Of a stretch of DNA of 64,000 nt, positions 61,018 through 64,000 are shown piece after piece. This DNA is from CATQHP01 sp965214915. Its GTDB lineage: Bacteria; Acidobacteriota; Terriglobia; Bryobacterales; UBA6623. The DNA is taken from NCBI GenBank assembly GCA_965214915.1, contig CBDCCP010000001.1, forward strand, positions 310,001 to 374,000, read 5' to 3'. Positions within the stretch are counted from its first letter, which is position 1. Every line of letters starts with the position of its first letter. The position numbers were made by a program, and so were the translations under genes. The notes beneath the pieces were generated by a model. That model had not been told where the DNA came from. It did no database searches and saw only the letters and a program-made list of their open reading frames with translations.

Positions 61018-62349
61018 CTATGTCGGCCAGTCGCCGACTTCATATTGGACGTGCGCGATTCCGTGGTTCTTAACTTGATGCGCAATCACCAGCGGAGAGA
61101 CTCCGAAATCCGCCGCCAACTTCCCTACATCTTCTTCGTCCAATACATTCCGCTGTATTCTTGCTCGTAAGCCGTCGGCGGGCGCGAGGAATTCCGCCGC
61201 GAACGCGCGCCCCTGTTGCTGGCGGTTCGAATGAGTCCTCGTGAGCAGGGCGTCTGAGCTTGGCGCTAGCAGAAGTTCGGCCAAGCCGCGGCAAAAGAGG
61301 AATCTGAGAGTATTGTCCTCGCCGAGTCGAAAGGCAAGGGCCGGTTGCCCGTTCTCGTCTGTAGTCACTACCCCGTCAACGCGAATAGCTCCATCGAAAG
61401 CCGGAGACTGCATCACGCCCTTCTCCATGCGGGCCTCACCGAGAGCTTGGCTCAACTCCTGCCATGACGCGAGCGGCCTGCCGTCCAGATTCAACTGTTC
61501 CCGAACGCCGCGCGCCAAGGAATAGCCAATCTTCCAGGGACGATCATGCGCCTCGAATGCCCGGCAAGCTGCATCGCGAATCGAGACAAGACGCTCCAAG
61601 GGAAGGGCGGCAGTCTTGCCGACTTCCAGTACACGAACGATTGCATCTATATCCGCCTCCAGCGTCTCGGCGTTCAGGATCGGTATCGCTTCTTCGAACA
61701 CGGCGCCGCTCAGAACTTCGCCGACCCGGACCACGCTTGCCCGTTGCGAATCGTCAATCGCATACGGATCCCAACCCAGGCCGGCGGCTGTTTCGCAAAA
61801 CATCCGTTCCTCATCGTCCGCATTTCGAATCGCCGCCCAGTCTTCTTGCAGCAGCGTACCCGTGATACCGCCGGACGACAACCGCCGGACGACTTTATCG
61901 ACGAAGCCGGCGCAAGTCTGACGGAATTCGTCCTTGCCGATCCACTCCTCTCCTTCCCGGTCGAGAAACTCGATACCGGTCCAGCGAAGCCGGTCATGTT
62001 TCCAGGCAATGCGCGTAAAAGCATCGGACGACGCCGCTTGCAAATTCGGAAAACGGTACCCTTCCCGCGATGGGCCAAGCCAGCGCCGATGCCGGAAGAA
62101 GGGATCGGATTCTCTTGCCGGGTCTTCGCATTCGTTCAATAAAAACCACCAGTTCGTGGCCAGCCACTCGGCGAGTGGGTACAGCGGCACGTGAATCCGG
62201 TCTCGGACCCGCCCGTCCGCGTGGTCAACGACTCGTGTGAGGACAGAATCGTTAACCCGAACCGACAGGGCCGCCCAAGTCGAAGCTAGCTCCGGCCCCT
62301 TGATTCCGCCGGCATCTTCCCAGTCGAAGGCGAATTCAAGATTCGGCAT
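61018..62349 (-). CDS. ImmA/IrrE-like protein with degenerate protease site
   Basis: 443 residues. The N-terminal part has a conserved-looking YPLAEWLATNWWFLLNE segment (57-73) that I cannot assign. The C-terminal ~95 residues resemble ImmA/IrrE metallopeptidases (RFLFCRGLAELLL, 349-361; GRAFAAEFLAPADGLR from 380; VGKLAADFGVSPLVIAHQVK). In active members the first segment holds HExxH; here those positions are R354, G355 and E358, so zinc binding and catalysis should be lost. It overlaps the upstream 137-residue gene by 14 bp. Possibly a regulator, antitoxin-like or defence protein. Confidence 0.7.
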   Translation of the reverse strand: MPNLEFAFDWEDAGGIKGPELASTWAALSVRVNDSVLTRVVDHADGRVRDRIHVPLYPLAEWLATNWWFLLNECEDPARESDPFFRHRRWLGPSREGYRFPNLQAASSDAFTRIAWKHDRLRWTGIEFLDREGEEWIGKDEFRQTCAGFVDKVVRRLSSGGITGTLLQEDWAAIRNADDEERMFCETAAGLGWDPYAIDDSQRASVVRVGEVLSGAVFEEAIPILNAETLEADIDAIVRVLEVGKTAALPLERLVSIRDAACRAFEAHDRPWKIGYSLARGVREQLNLDGRPLASWQELSQALGEARMEKGVMQSPAFDGAIRVDGVVTTDENGQPALAFRLGEDNTLRFLFCRGLAELLLAPSSDALLTRTHSNRQQQGRAFAAEFLAPADGLRARIQRNVLDEEDVGKLAADFGVSPLVIAHQVKNHGIAHVQYEVGDWPT

Positions 62350-62749
62350 GGATCGCCTCGAAGTCGGGTGGCCACTCGATCTCTTCCAGCGGATAGCCCT
62401 TGTACTGCCCGAGATCCTGGTTTACCAATCGTCCTTCAAACACCGTGTTCTCGTGTCGATACCAAACGTATCGAGGAAAACGAGGCGAATGTTCTTCCCA
62501 GAGTTCTCCCGTTGAGCCTTGGCGGATCGCATCACGCAACCAGCCGGTAACTCTCTTCCATTCCTGCGCGAGCTCGGGCGGGCAACATGAAGCGTCTGCG
62601 CGAAGACCGGGCGGACCAGCGGGGCTGGGCACGTTTTTGTGCTCGGGGCTTCCGATATAGCTCGCCTGCTTAGCCACAGCCTCGAGATCGACATCCGCAG
62701 GCACAATAATTCGGCGCTTCAGTGGGCGGCGGCGTTTCGGAGCGCGCAT
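62336..62749 (-). CDS. small YIGSPEHK-motif protein of unknown function
   Basis: 137 residues, basic N-terminus (RAPKRRRPLKRR). Striking motifs are YIGSPEHK (31-38), ADASCCPPEL (51-60), RYVWYRHENTVFEGRLVN (93-110) and QYKGYPLEEIEWP (115-127). I do not recognise a named family. It is the first gene of a two-gene unit with the ImmA/IrrE-like protein. The stretch 62,401-62,520 has 50% G+C by count, below the ~65% typical around it, which suggests transfer. Confidence 0.65.
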   Translation of the reverse strand: MRAPKRRRPLKRRIIVPADVDLEAVAKQASYIGSPEHKNVPSPAGPPGLRADASCCPPELAQEWKRVTGWLRDAIRQGSTGELWEEHSPRFPRYVWYRHENTVFEGRLVNQDLGQYKGYPLEEIEWPPDFEAIHAES

Positions 62750-62790
62750 ACTTCAGTCAAGCTTGACCTTTACAGTATGCTGCATGAACC

Positions 62791-63978
62791 CTAAAGTCCA
62801 TTCGCGCCGACGACCGAGACGAAGCTGACGCAGCGGCCCGGGGCGCCGCCCAGGTTGTGGGTCAGTCCGAGCTTGGGGTTGGCGATTTGCCGCTGACCGG
62901 CTTCGCCGCGCAGTTGCAGCCACATCTCGTACATCATGCGCAGGCCGCTGGCGCCGATCGGATGCCCGAAGCTCTTCAGGCCGCCGTCGGGGTTTACGGG
63001 CTGCGCCCCCGAAAGCTCGAACCGCCCATCCAGGGTATCTTTCCAGCCGGTCCCGCGCGCGGAGAAACCGAGGTCTTCCATCAGCACCAGTTCCGTCGGC
63101 GTGAAGCAGTCGTGGACTTCGGCCATCGAGATTTCCTCGCGCGGGTTTTCCACCCCCGCCTGCGCATAGGCGTCTTCGGCGCTCGCGACGACTTCAGGGA
63201 AGGTGGTGTAGTCGTAGCCCTGCCGCTTGGCCCCTTCGGCCGGCCCCGCGATAAACGACAGCGCCTTGATGAAAATCGGACGGTCGGTATATTTGTGCGC
63301 GTCTTCGGCGCGGCAGAGAATCGCCGCCGCCGCCCCGTCGCTCACGCCCGAGCAGTCGAACACGCCCAGCATTCCGGCCACTTTCGGCGCTCTCTCGATC
63401 TTTTCCTTGGCGACTTCCTTCTGAAATTGCGCCTTGGGGTTCTTCGCGCCGTTGCAGTGATTTTTGTAGGCGATGTGCGTGAGAACCTGGCGCAGCGTCT
63501 TTTCGTCCACGCCGTATTTGCGGGCGTAGGCGGGCGCGAGCAACGAGAAGGTCGCCGGTGCGGTCATCGTCGATTCCGTGCCGTCGGACGGCGGCGCCCC
63601 GGAACCGGTCAAGCCCGAGTAGCCCGAATCCTTCAGCTTTTCGGCGCCGATCGCCATCACCAGATCGTAGGCTCCGCTGGCCACCGCATAAGCGGCGTTG
63701 CGCAGCGCTTCGCTGCCGGTAGCGCAAAAATTTTCGACGCGCGTGATGGGCTTGTAACGGATTTTCAGCGGCTCGGCCAGCATCAGCCCGGAAAGACCGC
63801 TGGAAAGCGTGCCCAGCCAGTAAGCATCGACCTGTTCGCGCTCGACGCCGGCGGACGCATAAGCCCCCAGAGCGGCCTCCACGAGCATGTCGCCCGCGCC
63901 GCGGCTCCAATGCTCGCCGAAACGCGTGCAGGCCATACCGACGATGGCTACTTTGTCTTTGATTCCCCTGCTGGCCAT
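62791..63978 (-). CDS. thiolase-fold protein, SCP-x type (acetyl-CoA acetyltransferase-like)
   Basis: A 395-residue thiolase superfamily member. The nucleophile Cys85 is in RVENFCATGSEALRNAA. The catalytic His pair is in SMAEVHDCFTPTELVLMED and LKSFGHPIGASGLRMMYEMW. The end (LGLTHNLGGAPGRCVSFVSV) replaces the second Cys block of classical thiolases, as in the SCP-x/lipid-transfer group. Usually paired with a small DUF35/OB-fold protein, which may lie just beyond the window end. Confidence 0.9.
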   Translation of the reverse strand: MASRGIKDKVAIVGMACTRFGEHWSRGAGDMLVEAALGAYASAGVEREQVDAYWLGTLSSGLSGLMLAEPLKIRYKPITRVENFCATGSEALRNAAYAVASGAYDLVMAIGAEKLKDSGYSGLTGSGAPPSDGTESTMTAPATFSLLAPAYARKYGVDEKTLRQVLTHIAYKNHCNGAKNPKAQFQKEVAKEKIERAPKVAGMLGVFDCSGVSDGAAAAILCRAEDAHKYTDRPIFIKALSFIAGPAEGAKRQGYDYTTFPEVVASAEDAYAQAGVENPREEISMAEVHDCFTPTELVLMEDLGFSARGTGWKDTLDGRFELSGAQPVNPDGGLKSFGHPIGASGLRMMYEMWLQLRGEAGQRQIANPKLGLTHNLGGAPGRCVSFVSVVGANGL

Positions 63979-64000
63979 CCGAGTCTCCGATGCAAAAGGT

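Overview
The window looks like chromosome from a GC-rich member of the Acidobacteriota, probably the Bryobacterales/Solibacter group. Three things point there. Two large NHL-repeat proteins (and one decayed remnant) end in the 'Solibacter' C-terminal domain (TIGR03437 type). There are three loci of DUF1501, DUF1549/DUF1553 and planctomycete-type cytochrome proteins. Tat-exported oxidoreductases of the Gfo/Idh and aldo/keto reductase families are common, and lpxA and a GT9 transferase indicate a Gram-negative envelope. An FGE-type sulfatase activator, a sulfatase, a GH29 fucosidase and a CE6-like esterase suggest use of sulfated or fucosylated glycans. No rRNA, tRNA or CRISPR array was seen.

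Layout: 1-2,310 holds a Tat aldo/keto reductase, lpxA and a VOC protein. 2,322-8,703 is a glycerate module: two sodium:solute symporters, glycerate 2-kinase and hydroxypyruvate/glyoxylate reductase on the minus strand, and a divergent, frameshifted tartronate-semialdehyde-reductase-like gene. 8,858-15,555 has a DUF481 outer-membrane protein, a nucleoside hydrolase, the first 12-repeat NHL protein and a Gfo/Idh enzyme. 15,556-16,460 is a scar with a TIGR03437 remnant and the 3' end of a seryl-tRNA synthetase gene. 16,462-21,227 has FGE and a parvulin (minus), then a dienelactone hydrolase, pterin dehydratase and S41 protease (plus). 21,313-27,270 is a cytochrome/WD40, PPC-domain and DUF1549/1553 operon. 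27,568-29,270 has a Tat intradiol dioxygenase and a broken sulfatase abutting a membrane Fe-S oxidoreductase (29,260-31,158).

31,197-36,020 has an esterase, a membrane-anchored polymer-forming-like protein, an M20 peptidase and a fucosidase. 36,056-38,748 is ispG, a degenerate RfaE-like domain and a GT9 transferase. 38,925-42,924 is a DUF1501 + DUF1549/1553 pair. 43,029-49,487 has a beta-lactamase-like hydrolase, an MDR dehydrogenase, a DUF368 (PopT-type) protein, a DMT protein, a Gfo/Idh enzyme and a SurA-DsbA fusion. 49,613-53,670 is a second 12-repeat NHL gene split by a 1,119-bp IS630-family element at a CTAG target. 54,089-58,801 is an ABC operon with a fused GldF-GldG permease and a DUF4340 protein. 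It is followed by a class III CoA-transferase, purC, a two-gene module of unknown function (61,018-62,749) and an SCP-x-type thiolase.

The best candidate for undescribed biology is the overlapping pair at 61,018-62,749: a small protein with a YIGSPEHK motif and a 443-residue protein whose C-terminal ImmA/IrrE-like domain has lost its HExxH residues. Gene decay is frequent: one IS disruption, a homopolymer frameshift, a doubly frameshifted and truncated sulfatase, and two gene-end relics.
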